Shown one piece after another: positions 24,201-36,375 of a stretch of DNA of 55,625 bases. This stretch comes from Bigelowiella natans CCMP2755 (lineage: Eukaryota; Cercozoa; Chlorarachniophyceae). The notes below the pieces were generated by a model. The model had not been told where the DNA came from. It was given only the letters and a program-made list of their open reading frames with translations, and searched no databases. The DNA is taken from assembly GCA_000320545.1 (NCBI GenBank), contig ADNK01000635.1, forward strand, positions 1 through 55,625. Reading direction: 5' to 3'. How positions within the stretch are numbered: the first letter of the stretch is position 1; each line of letters starts with the position of its first letter. Both the position numbers and the translations under genes were made by a program.

Positions 24201-24452
24201 GTTCGGAACCTTAATTACGACGTCCGCCTTGCGACCACTCGCAAATGTGACCTTACCTTTGTAAGTGTGGCCGAAGTTACCTGTCCCCAACTCTTTCCCC
24301 TTCTCCACTTGATCAGGAAGAAACAACCAATCTTGGTCCTCATCGTCCAGTTCTTTTTCCTCGTCCTCGTCATTCACAGGCGCCTTCCCCCTATTAGATT
24401 GGCTTCCATCATCATCATCATCCGTTACATCAAACAGCTGTCTCTGCATCAT
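21294..24452 (-). CDS. Tyrosine-kinase-like protein kinase with C-terminal Sel1 repeats
   Basis: Predicted protein kinase. Exon 1 is 24452-23869 and exon 2 starts at 23635; the join is in phase. Visible kinase elements: glycine loop GTGNFG (residues 56-61), VVIK lysine (81), catalytic loop HRDIATRN (170-177), SDYG in place of DFG (189-192), WTAPESF, and a C-lobe ending near RPVAKDVVRCL. HRDIATRN resembles tyrosine-kinase catalytic loops more than typical Ser/Thr ones. After a basic linker the frame shifts near 23.05 kb, probably across a short intron (donor near 23090-23065, acceptor near 23000). The next frame, to 21294, holds Sel1-type repeats (FDLFKRAADLGNIFAY, YLYGDGGVEIDLDKAQHYF) and a C-terminal region I do not recognise. 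The single-gene reading is an inference. The alternative is two genes, with the kinase ending at 22939. An Asp/Glu-rich N-terminus precedes the kinase domain. Confidence 0.8.
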
Positions 24453-24479
24453 GATCTGATCGAGTCGGCCTCATCCACG

Positions 24480-25206
24480 CTTAGAAATTTCTTCTTCACG
24501 AGCCGCGCTTATCTAGATTATCGCTCGTCAATGACCTTGTCGTAGCATCAAAATCCCATGTGTTATCCAAAATCGGTGATGTTGTCGTAGGACCTAAATC
24601 ACATGTGTTGCAATCCAATTCGGTCGAAGGGCTGTCTCGTGAGGAGTTTTCCGAGACCTTTACTTCTGAGTCGAACCTACAAAAATTCAGCGAATCTAGT
24701 GAATTAAATGGAAGAAAGCATGACGCAGCAGGTAAATTCAATAGCTTTTTTGGAAGTTGTTAGGAAATGCCGGGATTTTGGCAAGAATCGCCAACAAACC
24801 TCGATTTGTGCTCCTTTCGATCCCGACTCCTCTCCTCTCTTTGTATCTTGACCCGATTGTTCGTTGAGGCCGACCTCGCCTACACACTCACTGTCCACGC
24901 CTTTGGACAGAAGGAGCACAATGGATGGTAGTGAATGAGTTGTATTAATTTTGGTGCGCAAATCGTGCTCCTCCTTACACGGTGATGTCACGTAATCGTT
25001 CAATACCCACCTCAGTGTACGATGACCTTGAAGAGGAAGCTTGGTTCTGCACCTCCTGCCCTGTCAAAGTAGTTTTGTAGGCATAGAGTGGGCTCTCCTG
25101 TACCTTCTAGGCATCCCCGTAAATTCCCAAACTTGTCCTTTCTTATCATCGCGTGGTAGGTAAAAAATACGGGGCCGACGTGCATTCTCTGTGGGGCCGA
25201 GAACAC
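24480..25206 (-). CDS. Candidate exons upstream of the kinase, unrecognised
   Basis: Three minus-strand segments look coding: about 25206-25020 (GPVFFTYHAMIRKDKFG, Cys-containing), about 24980-24795 (acidic and Ser-rich), and about 24680-24500 (Ser/Thr/Asp-rich). They could be 5' exons of the kinase gene or a separate small gene. An in-frame TGA lies just upstream of the kinase ATG at 24452, so any link needs an intron. No membrane segment is evident. Confidence 0.3.
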
Positions 25207-25360
25207 AGCTGGCGAGTAATATAGTCACCAATAATATAATAGTAACAGCAAAATCCCATCATGGTCCAAATGTTTTTTCTCATCTTCTGCTCCCTTTACT
25301 CCTCCTTCTCTTTCATAATTTCAACAACTACACCTGCTGCAACCAGTGAAGGGGAAGAAT

Positions 25361-27150
25361 ATGGAAGGGCTGCTGAGAAAGGAGGAGGATCCAGATGGAC
25401 GGCAAGCAGCCAGCAATTCCACCAGGTTTCTACCGTGTAACAAAATAGTGGCCCCTGTATCACTCTTTGCTGTTCATGGTTCTCTAGGACGCGAAAGATG
25501 GCGAAATAGACAAAATCATGGGACACATCGCAAACGGAATCGATGTGAATATTGAAGATCCCAACGGAGAGACAGCTTTGATGCAAGTATCACCAAAACC
25601 ATACACTCAACATACACGTATTGGCCCCCATCAAATTCCATCAATCCAGTTGCTGCAGCAACCCAGCGTTCATTACACGCTCTCACACACGCCACTGCCT
25701 GCTTGCTGCACAATGCTATCTAGGCTTCATACTGGGGGCACAAGGATGTAATGCTAGAACTCATAGAAGCAAAGGCCAGCATAAACCATATCGGTACTAC
25801 GGCAATGAGCGTAGCAGATGTAGTTCCCAATGTGTTGAAAGTTGCGTGTAGCTACATTATCTAAATTTATCCTTGTTATCTGTCAAACGCAACAACACAG
25901 GGTGGAAGGAGGGCTGGACGGCTTTGATGCGAGCTTCTAAATCAGCAAATGTAGCCTCTGTAGAAGTAGTTGTCTTGAAAAGAAGCAGCAACATTGTTAT
26001 CGGTGCAGGATTGAATAGTTGATTCGGCCATTTCCCGCAGATATTATCATATATATATATATATATATACATACATATATATAAATTGATGGATAATCCT
26101 ATTGAAACCGTTTATGTACTTTTTGGCGCTTCTTATTCCACCTATTATTATTTTTTGCAATGTAGACTGATGCTGTGAGCACGCTTATCAAGGCTGGCGC
26201 TGACGTGACGATACAAAACCACGGTGGCCAGGTACGTGCTATCATCAAGCAGCGGATGATACTGTGCAAACATGAAATAAACACTGAAAGGGTCTTTGAG
26301 TCGTTTGAATATGGATGTAAATTGTTGCTGCTGTGACAATCGCCACCATCACCACCACATTGGTTCTCATCCTCATCAAAATCTATATAAATCGTTCAAT
26401 AGAGAGCCTTCGACTTGGCTGGGGCATTTAACGGCACCAGCGCTATTCCTATCAAGAAGCTGCTTAGTGCGGTCCGACCTCTCTTTCTTTTCGCTGGCGT
26501 TCTATTTTAAATTTCATGTGTGCAACGATATCTCTCCCTCCCTCTCTCCGTGCTTCCCTTTCCGCAAGCGAGTACATAGGTCTATTTCCACAGTCATATT
26601 GCTTTGGATAGATTCATTCTGTTGCTTTTTGCCATCTCTATCTATGATCCTCTTTGTTATCGTCATGATCATCATCATCAATAATTACCACCGATCGTCA
26701 GGAATTGCATCGTTGGGTGATGGCCCACCTAGAATCTGCTTGCAAGATGCCAATGAAAGCCGTCGGAATAATCTTACAGTAAGAAGCGAGAAGATAACCA
26801 AAAGAACGAAAACAATACCTTTTACCCCCCCCCTCCCCCCCCCTCTCCCTCCCTCTCTCTCCCTCTCTTTCTAGCCAGGCTCTTCCATATATTAAATATT
26901 TAAGCAAGATAATGGTCTAAACATGTATTGTTTCCGCTAATTAATAAGTTTGCTATGATGCAGATATCACTGTCCTGAATTTGGGGAGGAGTTGGAGCGT
27001 GAGATCGAGATGAGGCGACTCAAGGATGCAGAAAATGAGCATAAAACGTACGTAGCCTCAAGAAGTTAAACTTACAATAATTCTATGAACCTGCCCCCCC
27101 CCCCCCCTCCATCTTCTCCATTCCATCTCTCGTTCTCTTTTTTCCCGTCT

Positions 27151-27206
<56 letters not shown>

Positions 27207-27431
27207 CTGTCTGTCTGTCTGTCTGTGCGTGCGTGCTTGTGTCGTCGAGTTGAAGCCTAAAAATAATCTATCGGCAGCGACGACAGATCCGATGCAAATC
27301 AAGACGCCATGCGCCGCCAACGAGAGGCACAACTCAGAAGGGTTGTTCGTTGTCAAACTACGAGAAATCTGTCACCACTAATAAAGCAAACGAGTACCAC
27401 AAAACTTGCATACGATTCACAATATTTGTAG
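25361..27431 (+). CDS. Ankyrin-repeat protein
   Basis: A probable protein-interaction scaffold. Ankyrin-like units lie in separate exons: about 25489-25588 (GEIDKIMGHIANGIDVN, then NGETALMQ), about 25731-25830 (ASYWGHKDVMLELIEAKASIN), and about 26165-26231 (TDAVSTLIKAGADVTIQNHG). Later exons, about 26701-26779 and 26964-27048, are helical and charged (EELEREIEMRRLKDAE). The last, from about 27280, reads DAMRRQREAQLRRVVRC and runs to a TAG at 27429-27431. The suggested start is the ATG at 25361. The first intron's borders are uncertain: a phase-0 donor near 25451 would make it only about 44 nt. I see no catalytic domain. Confidence 0.65.
27158..27232. repeat. (CT)n(GT)n(CTGT)n tract in the ankyrin gene
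   Basis: A pyrimidine-rich compound microsatellite in the last intron of the ankyrin-repeat gene, upstream of its acceptor. Confidence 0.9.
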
Positions 27432-28494
27432 TACTGGCCTGCTTTAACATCTTCACATTGAATGACATAGGAATACGGCTCGCAACGACGCCAGATACGT
27501 TGGCAGGCAAATGGCAATAGATATGATGACTATTGGTAAATTGGGGATGATCAAGGCTGATGTCTTGTAATCCCGGTCAATTCTATACACAAGGGTAGTG
27601 TTATTCACGCTGATACAGTGCGTCTGTTCGTATCTGCGCACAATGAGGCACGTAAAATATTATGCATTAAAGTATAGAGACATGTGTCTCTTTTATTCGA
27701 GCGATGAAGACATGGTGAATGTCTCTTTATATCTGATCGAATCTGCTGTGCTAAACATCATGGATTCACGATGCTGCAATGCGCTTGTGTGAGCTTATAT
27801 GCACTTATTACATTTGTGGTTGCGATGATGAAGTTAATACCCAAGCCACGCCACTAGCCAGGCTCGCAGCTAGATTATCTAGGTCTAGAGGTCTAGAAGT
27901 GCACAGTCTGCAAGTTTACAGTACGTCGCGCGCGCATTGCAGCATCCATTGCATTGACCGTACCGGCTCTCTAGCTCTGCTGTACGTTACATGCAACGCT
28001 GAACGCCAGAATGCGCTTCATGAGCGTTCCGCACGCAGTATACCCGCCATGTTTGTGTATTGTTCGTGCATGTGTATATATAAGTGTGTGTGTGTGTGTG
28101 TGTGTGTGTCCTAGTCTAGTAGTCATGCGCTTGTGTGGCACAAAGCTAGCGAAGTTTGGAAACAGCACGTGCATGAACATCGCACATGCACATGCGCATG
28201 CGCAGTCACGCATTCATTGATGAAGTGCATGATGATTAATCAGCTAGCTAGCTAGCCAGCATTTGCTACGGCTGCTTTGATATGCTCCACATCAAGTAAT
28301 CTAGTAATGAGCTAATGAGGTTGCTTGTCATACCTAAAGATCAACGTCCTTTCTGCTGTTGTTCCCGTGAGGAGGTGGAATAGCTGACAATAACACACGA
28401 TAATCTATTAGGAACGAGCACTACCATCAACATGCAAATGAAATTCAATGCATAGCAACAACATATATTGTGCATTCTCCACATATATTGTTAT
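27432..28494. other. Spacer without a supported gene
   Basis: It has a (GT)n run at about 28083-28110 and clusters of GCTAGC/CTAG and TGCA/GCATGC words around 27.85-28.27 kb. Confidence 0.55.
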
Positions 28495-29140
28495 TTAGTT
28501 TGTGCGTAGTATTTGTGTATGGCTGTGATTGTTGAAGACTTTATATGCTCTTCCTTCGTGATAAATAACTATTAGAACCTCAATAGCTGACGCCTCCCGC
28601 TTTATTCGAGCCACCCAGACCGCAATCTGCATCAAGCAATATCGACTAACGATTAAAGGCGAATCTTCTACAAGAATCAAGCCAAACCGCAGCATGACCT
28701 CTTCATTTAGGGTTCTGCTTACATTCCCCTTTCGAGCAGCATCGGCAGCATCACTACCAGCATGTGCTTTTGTCGTTGCGGGAGCTGATGATGGAGGGGA
28801 GGGGTTGTCAGATGCTGGAGGTGACTCTCTGCTTTGATGAGAATGGATAATATAAATTACATGATGATGATGTCGTTGCTGTTGGGCCAAAGAACTTGAG
28901 TGTGCAAACCACAACGGCTCCTGGTGTTGCGAGAAGAATATGCTGCACGATTAAATATGATTCTCCATACACACACACACACACACACGCACACTCGCAC
29001 ACACCACATGCATTGTGGATGGTGGGTATGTTGTTGATATGTTGTATATGTGTTGTTAACTTCAGACGCTATTGTTTCCTCAATCACCGTGTCTGAGGAG
29101 TGGAAGCAGCAGCAGCAGGGCCTAGTAGGATCATCAATAC

Positions 29141-29174
<34 letters not shown>

Positions 29175-30387
29175 GATGAGTTCCCAAATAAGTATTTCGC
29201 CTCCCTCCCATCTCTCCCGCCCCTGCCGATCCGTTCTACATTGACATACACTGGAAAGCCTTATCGGTATATCTCTGCTATCTTCCTCCTCCTCCCCCTT
29301 CTTTCATACACCCGTGTCTACCTGGAGGCTTTCCTTGCAGTGCGTATTCATATCGCAGCAAACGAAGTCTGATTGGGATCACAAAGTATAATAGGAATGT
29401 TAATTGTGTGCGTATTATGCCACCCACCCACCACCCCCACAAGCATGAGCACGATGACAAGACCTAAACACGGTGTATGCTCCTCTCTCATCTGAGTCGT
29501 TAGCCTCCGAAGTCCTCCGTGCTGCAACTTTGAGTTGATGTGACTGACAACGTCGTGGCGCACTGCATAAACGACGGAGAGGCAAGGTGGGAAAGGGGGA
29601 GAAAGGAGAACATGCTGAATACGACGAATAGTGCAATGGCGGTGGTGATGTTGGTTAGGATGATAACGTGAGGAGGCTCGTGGGACGCAGAGACGATTAC
29701 CAACAATTGTATGGATATAGTGTTCAATCTTCGATTTCCTTTCAAGTGCAGGGTGAAATATATGCTCTCTTCTCATATGAATGAACCCGCTCCCCACCCG
29801 TGCTACCCTTCTCAGGCTCAGTAGTAGTATCACCTTCAAGTTTCGCACGATCTACAGCGTACACCCGACGACATCTACCGACCAAAGCAGGAGGATTTTG
29901 TTATTGTTATCGTTATTGTTGTCTTGCTGTTTTGCCTTATGTTCTTGTAGTTTCATCATCAGTATCACACACTGGTGGTAGTAGTAGCAGCAGCAGTAGG
30001 AGGAGGAGGAGTTGTATAGTAGTAGTAGTTTGTGTTATGTAGCACTCCTCATAGTTTTTGACCTTCTTTGTGCGAGGAATAAGGACCAGCCTCCAGGTGC
30101 AGCTCCCAAATCCTACACAAACACACACACACACACACGCACACATCATACCACACATTCACAAGGACAAGAAGGGAGGGATAACGATAAAGGAGAAGGA
30201 AGCAATTCTGCGACCAAATATTTTCATTCTAACAATCTTTTATGCAATTTTGCTTTGTGTTCGCTCTTACAATTCCGACGGCCCCCTCCCACGCAAAGGC
30301 CTGTAGAATAGCAGATCTCGCATATGCCTCCACCATCTTATAGTAGCTCCTAGTTGAGGCAACAACAGCAGCAGCAGCAGCAACAAC

Positions 30388-30420
<33 letters not shown>

Positions 30421-32494
30421 CTATATTTTTTCTGAGAACTCGGATTATCGAGCAAATGGTGGCCCGATGATTCTACGTGAGAACCGCAAACGGGCTCTGT
30501 GCGCAATGCTATAGCTAAGTACCATCTGCATGATTGTGACACCCATTGCATTGGAGTCGCTTGACTGGATGCTGAATGAATGCTATTACCTAGATGGTGG
30601 TGAGGGTAGCTGCTGCAATGGTAGCGAAGTCTTCGTTGATGTCTCATTAGGCGAGAGCCGAGCGGCAGGTGATGATGACATGAGCCCAAAGCGTAACGCG
30701 TATTCTTTGGGGAGAACAGAAGTGTAAAACGACCCTGATATGCACGCAGCCGAAATCTGGAGAAGAGAAGAGAAGAGAGCATGATCGAGAGGCGATAGAT
30801 ACAGCAGTAGCAGTAGGCGTATTTTAGGGTAATTTGCAATTTTCCCTCTTCCAGTTTTTCAATTACGAGTTGGCTAAACATGGCGACCATGATGATACGA
30901 AAATGTGCTGTTAATCTAGCTACGTTCATTTATCTTCTCTTCACCCAATGTATGCAAGCATGAACCTTACCACATGTGTGTAGTTTGAAGATCGCACGCG
31001 CGTTTCGTTTACGGAGGAGCGAAGCTGATGTTGATTGCGGGGGCGTCATACAAGAATGGTAAACACACACACACACACCCACACACACACAAATGTATAT
31101 ATATATATATATACACATATGATACATTAATGCACACATTTAATTTCATTGGTCTAGATAGCGTGTGAAGTTCGCAGTTATAACCGTTTTGACAATCATC
31201 CCTTCTAGCCTTGTTGGGAAAGCAGCAATACCAACGCGCAGCTCCGTTGCCTCCTTAGCAGTAGCACTGCCCGAAAATCCCTTACCCTATACGATGCGTT
31301 TGAAGGGACGAATAAGGCAAATGCACACATAATCTAAAACATAATAATTTGCATCTTTCACGATAAAAAAACTCCGCATGCACGTTCCGCCCCTTCTTCA
31401 CAATTTCTGAGCTTCCACACTATCATTCATGCTACCTGCACGTTGGTGTTTGTCCCCTCTTCATTGTCCAACGGTTTATGATGATGTTGCGATTGCACCC
31501 TTCGCCGCTGTCGCTTTGTGCGTTTTTCCACACGCCGAAGCCTACGTCAAATTCAGGATCCATACGATGTTAAGTGCGGGTCTACAACACCGCAAAACAC
31601 CCATGCCAGCGACTAGTGATGCTATCGCCGCTACTACAATGTTGTTTCTTTCACAGCAGACTCCGCTGGGTTGCTGAAATTCGTTTTCGATCTGAATATC
31701 TCGTACCTCTGCTTCTCTCGAAGCTGCAGGATTCGGTTCCTGAGTGCCCTGAGCGCTAATCGCAACGTTGGGTAGGGTTTGCAGTTAACCACTACCATGT
31801 GCAGCGTCATCCTGTCGCCGGAAAACGAGCGAATTTTCTCTACAACGTCGGCCACAACCTGCCAGGTTCGATTCGTGCGAAGGACAAAGTGCGTATCATC
31901 CGAAAGGATCACCGATGGCGAGGAGGAAGGCGATGACGCCGCGCTTCCTTGCTCGACGCTTAGCAAGGATATCGATAGGGCCAGCAATCGATCCCTGTGG
32001 GAAGCTGGATTTTCGGTATTACGAAATTAGAAGCACAATATATAGACAGCCCAGGCGCATATATATATATATATATATATATATGCATATGCTTGGTAAT
32101 GTATAGTTTTCATTAGCATTATTCTCATCACTATCGTACCCACCTGGGCATTGGACCAACAGCAGCATTGACTGAAAGCTAGTGTTGAACGACATCGTTG
32201 TTGGTGTTGCTGCTGCTGCACTCAAGGATGGAGATGAAGAGTCATTTTTACCACCCCCCTGCTTTGACAACAGCTGGTTAGAGAGCTGTAGTCTCTTCTT
32301 CTTCCTGGGCATCTTCTCCAAAGATGCTGCCATCCGACTCCATGACCACCCCCTACTTGCAGCGTCGCTCAATGCTTTAGAAAAAACATGAACATTAATA
32401 CTACGAGTTTGTTCTATACAAAAGGTTTATACTGTTACTATGGCTACTAACTACTGCTGCTGCTGCTACTACTGCTACTACTACCACCACCACG

Positions 32495-32549
<55 letters not shown>

Positions 32550-33560
32550 GAAGTGCCACCATGAATGAATTTGGAACGGCTTGATGAGTGCTCGCTAAGC
32601 CACCGCTTCCTGAAACGAGCAAGGCTAGAAGATATCCGAGTCCACGCCACTACGTCCCCTTCTTTCCCTTCGTCTATGGCAGTCTGCGGATGCCTGAAGT
32701 TACTGCTTTGCAGGGAGACAAAATAGGTGCGAATTACTCGTGTCCGATCGAAAGATGAATCATCCCGCCAACCGCAACCAACCTCTTTCTCCGCCCACCG
32801 TACCCTTTGACCCTGCGCTGCTGCTTCCCGTATAATTTAGGCGGTTCATATGGGGCAACGGGGAGAAGAAGTGGAATCAGGAGGAGGAGAGCGGGGCTGG
32901 GGAACAATCGGGTTGGCCCAGACCCGACCCCCATTAGCGAGGAGAGGAGGAACTTCTGTGCTTCGGCAGTGGGTTGGAGAAGGACGACGCGAAATGCTGA
33001 TGATATGGGTAGATCGTAGAAATTCTAGGAAATTTGGCATGATCACCTTGTCGATGGGCCAAAATCCCCTGCGAATCACTTGGATACCGGTATTTTGGGC
33101 AAGGATGACGGACGCCGAGGGAAATCCTATAGGAAATCCTAAATCCGGATCTTTTGTGTGAGTTCGTGCTCGTACGACAAGACGATTTACGGGGAAAAAA
33201 GAGATTTTCGAACGTGTCGCGGTGGGATATCGTCCGGAGAATATTAGTTCTAATGCTGGAATTAATTGTTGGTACTGTTGCGGATTGTACTCGTCGGCGA
33301 CACCGTCCCCCTCCTCGCCCAGCGCATGCCTGCAGATAACATGAACCTTCAGGATGCAAGTGCTCACGAAGATGTTCCAGCGCATTACATTAGGCGGAGG
33401 TATGTTGATTTGGTGGGTCTGTGGCAAATATAGACGTGTCATCGTCGTCGTCGTCGTCGTCATCACCAATTCCTGCAAATTAGGCAATGCTGTTTCTGCT
33501 CTCTCAGGCACCTGATAGTAGCGCTTCTGATGATGGGAAATTTTGTCTCCTACTGCTTAA
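28495..33560 (-). CDS. Unrecognised multi-exon gene or genes
   Basis: I do not recognise the product or know how many genes are here. Convincing minus-strand coding segments include about 32380-32150 (GWSWSRMAASLEKMPRKKKR), about 32010-31690 (HFVLRTNRTWQVVADVVEK, then RLALRALRNRILQLREKQR), about 31285-31145 (ATELRVGIAAFPTRLEGMIV, reaching a TGA), about 30910-30800 (LTAHFRIIMVAMFSQLVIEK), about 30755-30590 (FYTSVLPKEYALRFGLMSS) and about 28770-28500 (NEEVMLRFGLILVED, LMQIAVWVARIKREAS). A 221-codon frame at 33511-32846 may be an upstream exon. Mixed helix and strand character suggests a globular protein. Splice junctions were not resolved, and the TGA near 31.15 kb may mark a gene end. Confidence 0.4.
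30362..30421. repeat. (CAG)n/(AAC)n trinucleotide array
   Basis: CAG and CAA units followed by about 12 AAC units. It may be intronic in the unrecognised minus-strand gene. Confidence 0.9.
32446..32551. repeat. (CTA)n trinucleotide array
   Basis: CTA/CTG/CCA repeats. On the minus strand this is (GTA/TAG)n, directly after a coding-like segment ending near SRSKFIHGG, which suggests another donor-side repeat. Confidence 0.9.
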
Positions 33561-33660
33561 GGGTAAATAAAGCATTCCTGGTGGGGCTCAAGGAGCAGAT
33601 TTCGTCTTTCTTTTCCTTCCAGCGAAGATTACACCTAGATTATTTGTGTTATTGCATTAG

Positions 33661-35652
33661 ATGAGCATGTCAACGGCCGCACAGAAGCCTAGAAAGAGTG
33701 GAGAAGGCTCAGAAGATGAAACGCTCTCAACCGAGTTCAATTGGAGCGACTTTCAACTAGGTGTTGCCCTTGGGGCGTTCTACGCTGGCTACTTGTTTCT
33801 GCAGGTGTGGGCCGTTGCATCGGAAGAGTAGTACTCTAGCACAAAACGTTGATTTCTTTACGCCTACATTTTTGAGTCGATGCAGCGGTCAGCCAAGGGA
33901 ACGAGCCATGGGGGGAGGCATTTTTGGGGCGCTTTCATAGTCTCTGTACCCCACTCTGCTAATTTGAGATAAAGCAGTGGGCTGTTTGTTGTTTCGGTGA
34001 TGCCTCTGATCTGTCGTAACAGATCCCTGTCAAGTGGATGCTTCGCTACATCTCGGCCAAGCACATCTTTGCGCTGGGTATTCTTGGGGCTTCGACGATG
34101 ACTTTGATCACGCCGATCTGCGCTTCGCAGTATTGGCTTCTGATCCTGGTTAGGTTCTGTACAGGGTAAGCGGCATGTGTTGAACAATGACGTGCTGCCA
34201 GTCATCATTCTTCTCCATAACTATATATTCCAAAGACCCCAGTTCCTCTTTCTTTAGAGGAGGATTCTTCAACGTTCTTTTGTACTCTCCCGCTCTCACG
34301 ATGATTAGTTGCTGTTGCATCTGTATCAGGTTGGCGGAGGGGGTTACCTACCCGAGCATGGCTCATCTGATCGTGTCGTGGTCCCCTCTGCAAGAGCGAA
34401 CACGTGCTCTCGCCATTGTAAGCTTGCTTTTGTCGTCAATTGCTACGATTGGGGATTTCCATCCAATTTCAAGAGACACTTTCCATCCCCTCCGATGGAA
34501 ATGCATTCATCGAATAAATCTTGCAATGCAGATTGAAGCCTCAAAGTGATATCTTCCCTCCTCCCCTCCCCTTTCACCACCAGACGAGTAGCGGTGCCTA
34601 CTTGGGAACGGCAGCAGCTCTGCCAACATCAGGGTATGTATTATCCTCACTGGGATGGAGGGCGATATTCTACATCTATGGCATTCTCGGTAGTAGAAGT
34701 AGTAGTGGTAGTAGTGGCGGTGTTGGTGTTGGTGGTGGTATGTTGAAACTCTCCCGCTGCAAGTAACATGTAGTTTGTTTCTTGATGCTGCTTTTGGAGA
34801 AAGATCATAGTAAGGGAGGAAAGGGAAGATGTAGGATTAGGCAGAGGAGAGGATACTGAGAAGAGTGGCTAAATCGAAAAACTACCGATTAAGCACACAC
34901 ACACACACACATGTGTGTGTGTGTGTATATATATTTAGCGCCCTCCCCCCTCCTTTCTGTTCATCATAGGCCTGGTCTGGATAACCGTCTGGATGACTGC
35001 TGGGGCGGAGTCACCAGAAGCGCATAAATCCATCAATCCAGGCGAAGCCGCATACATTTTAGCGACACGCGACTGTGGCAAAAAGTCGCAATCCTCTTTA
35101 CCAACGTTCCCCCCTCACAGATGCATCAACAGCAGCACCACCACCAACAACAACAAAGGCAAAAGGAAAAGCATACAAAACTTGATAGATCGAGCTGCTG
35201 ACGGCGATGGTAGTCTTATTGACGTGAAATCGTCGTCGCCATTGGTTGGCAATCAGAATGCACATGGTAGTAGTAGTAGTAGTAGTAGTAGTGGTAATAT
35301 GGAGGGCGATTCTTCTGCCTCTGCTCTGCTGGTTGGATCTGCGCCGACGGACGATAGCGTCTTTGTCAACCCACACCTAGAGGCTTCTAACGAAGATGAT
35401 GACAACCATGATGATGCGACGCTGCTTCCTAAGGGCATGTCGTGGTGGTCCTTCCTTACTCATCCGGTGCGTAAGTCGTTGGTTTTTCTTCATTGCTGGA
35501 CGCAGTGGGGTCCGAATTATTAATAATATGAATTTTAATAATATTCCGCATAAGCGTCCCTTCTTCTTCTTTTTCTTCCTCTTCTTGTTATCTCCAGTCC
35601 CTAAATCCAAACAGAATGCAGATCTGTTAAGCTGTGTTTCGAAGCATTTTCG

Positions 35653-35692
<40 letters not shown>

Positions 35693-36344
35693 TAAAATCC
35701 AAAGACCTGAGGCGCGCGCACAGCGAGAGAATGCATTTCTACTTTTCAACCGCCGCGGCGGCATGAATGATAGGTGTTTGCAATGTGTATTTGTTTTTCC
35801 TTTTGGAACTCCATCTCGGGGAGGAGTCATTATTTTGTGATGATTTTATGAGTCAATAATCACGTAGGCGACGCGTGTGTGTTTGGCTGGGTCATGGTCA
35901 TACTGCTGGATCTTCTATACGATGCTCTCGGAGTACCCTTCCTACGCATCTTCGGTCCTAAACATGTCGGTCAGCAAGGCAGGGGTAAGATATGCAGAGA
36001 GGGGGGAGGGGGGCTCTCTTCCGATTATGTGCTTGTAGATCTACTCAATAAGGCATATCGAGCAAGAGAAAGAAAGCGAAGGAGAGAAATAGCATTAAAC
36101 ACCAAGCCAAGAATGTAAACAGTAGTATCATCTTGCCTACCCCCCCCCCCCTCGACTCGGTCTAGGCTTCGGCGGTTGGGGCATACATGCTGCTATGGGG
36201 AACTACAACGTGCACAGGATGGATTTCGGACTATATCATCGCCCAAAATATGCTCTCACGGCTTCAGACGAGAAAGGCGACGTATCTCGCCGGAATGCTC
36301 CCTGCCTCCGCCATGCTAGCTGCTGTTGGGTAATACCAGTAGTG

Positions 36345-36375
<31 letters not shown>

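Noticed and set aside
30362-30421. CRISPR-like or VNTR array
   Set aside because: Units are simple trinucleotides without spacers; it is an ordinary microsatellite in a eukaryotic genome.
31855-31880. tRNA T-arm-like GGTTCGATTC
   Set aside because: It is antisense to a convincing coding segment and has no surrounding cloverleaf.
32850-33161. Plus-strand 103-codon frame (MTDAEGNPIGNPKSG)
   Set aside because: The minus-strand frame over the same DNA is longer and more protein-like. The plus frame shows no family motif.
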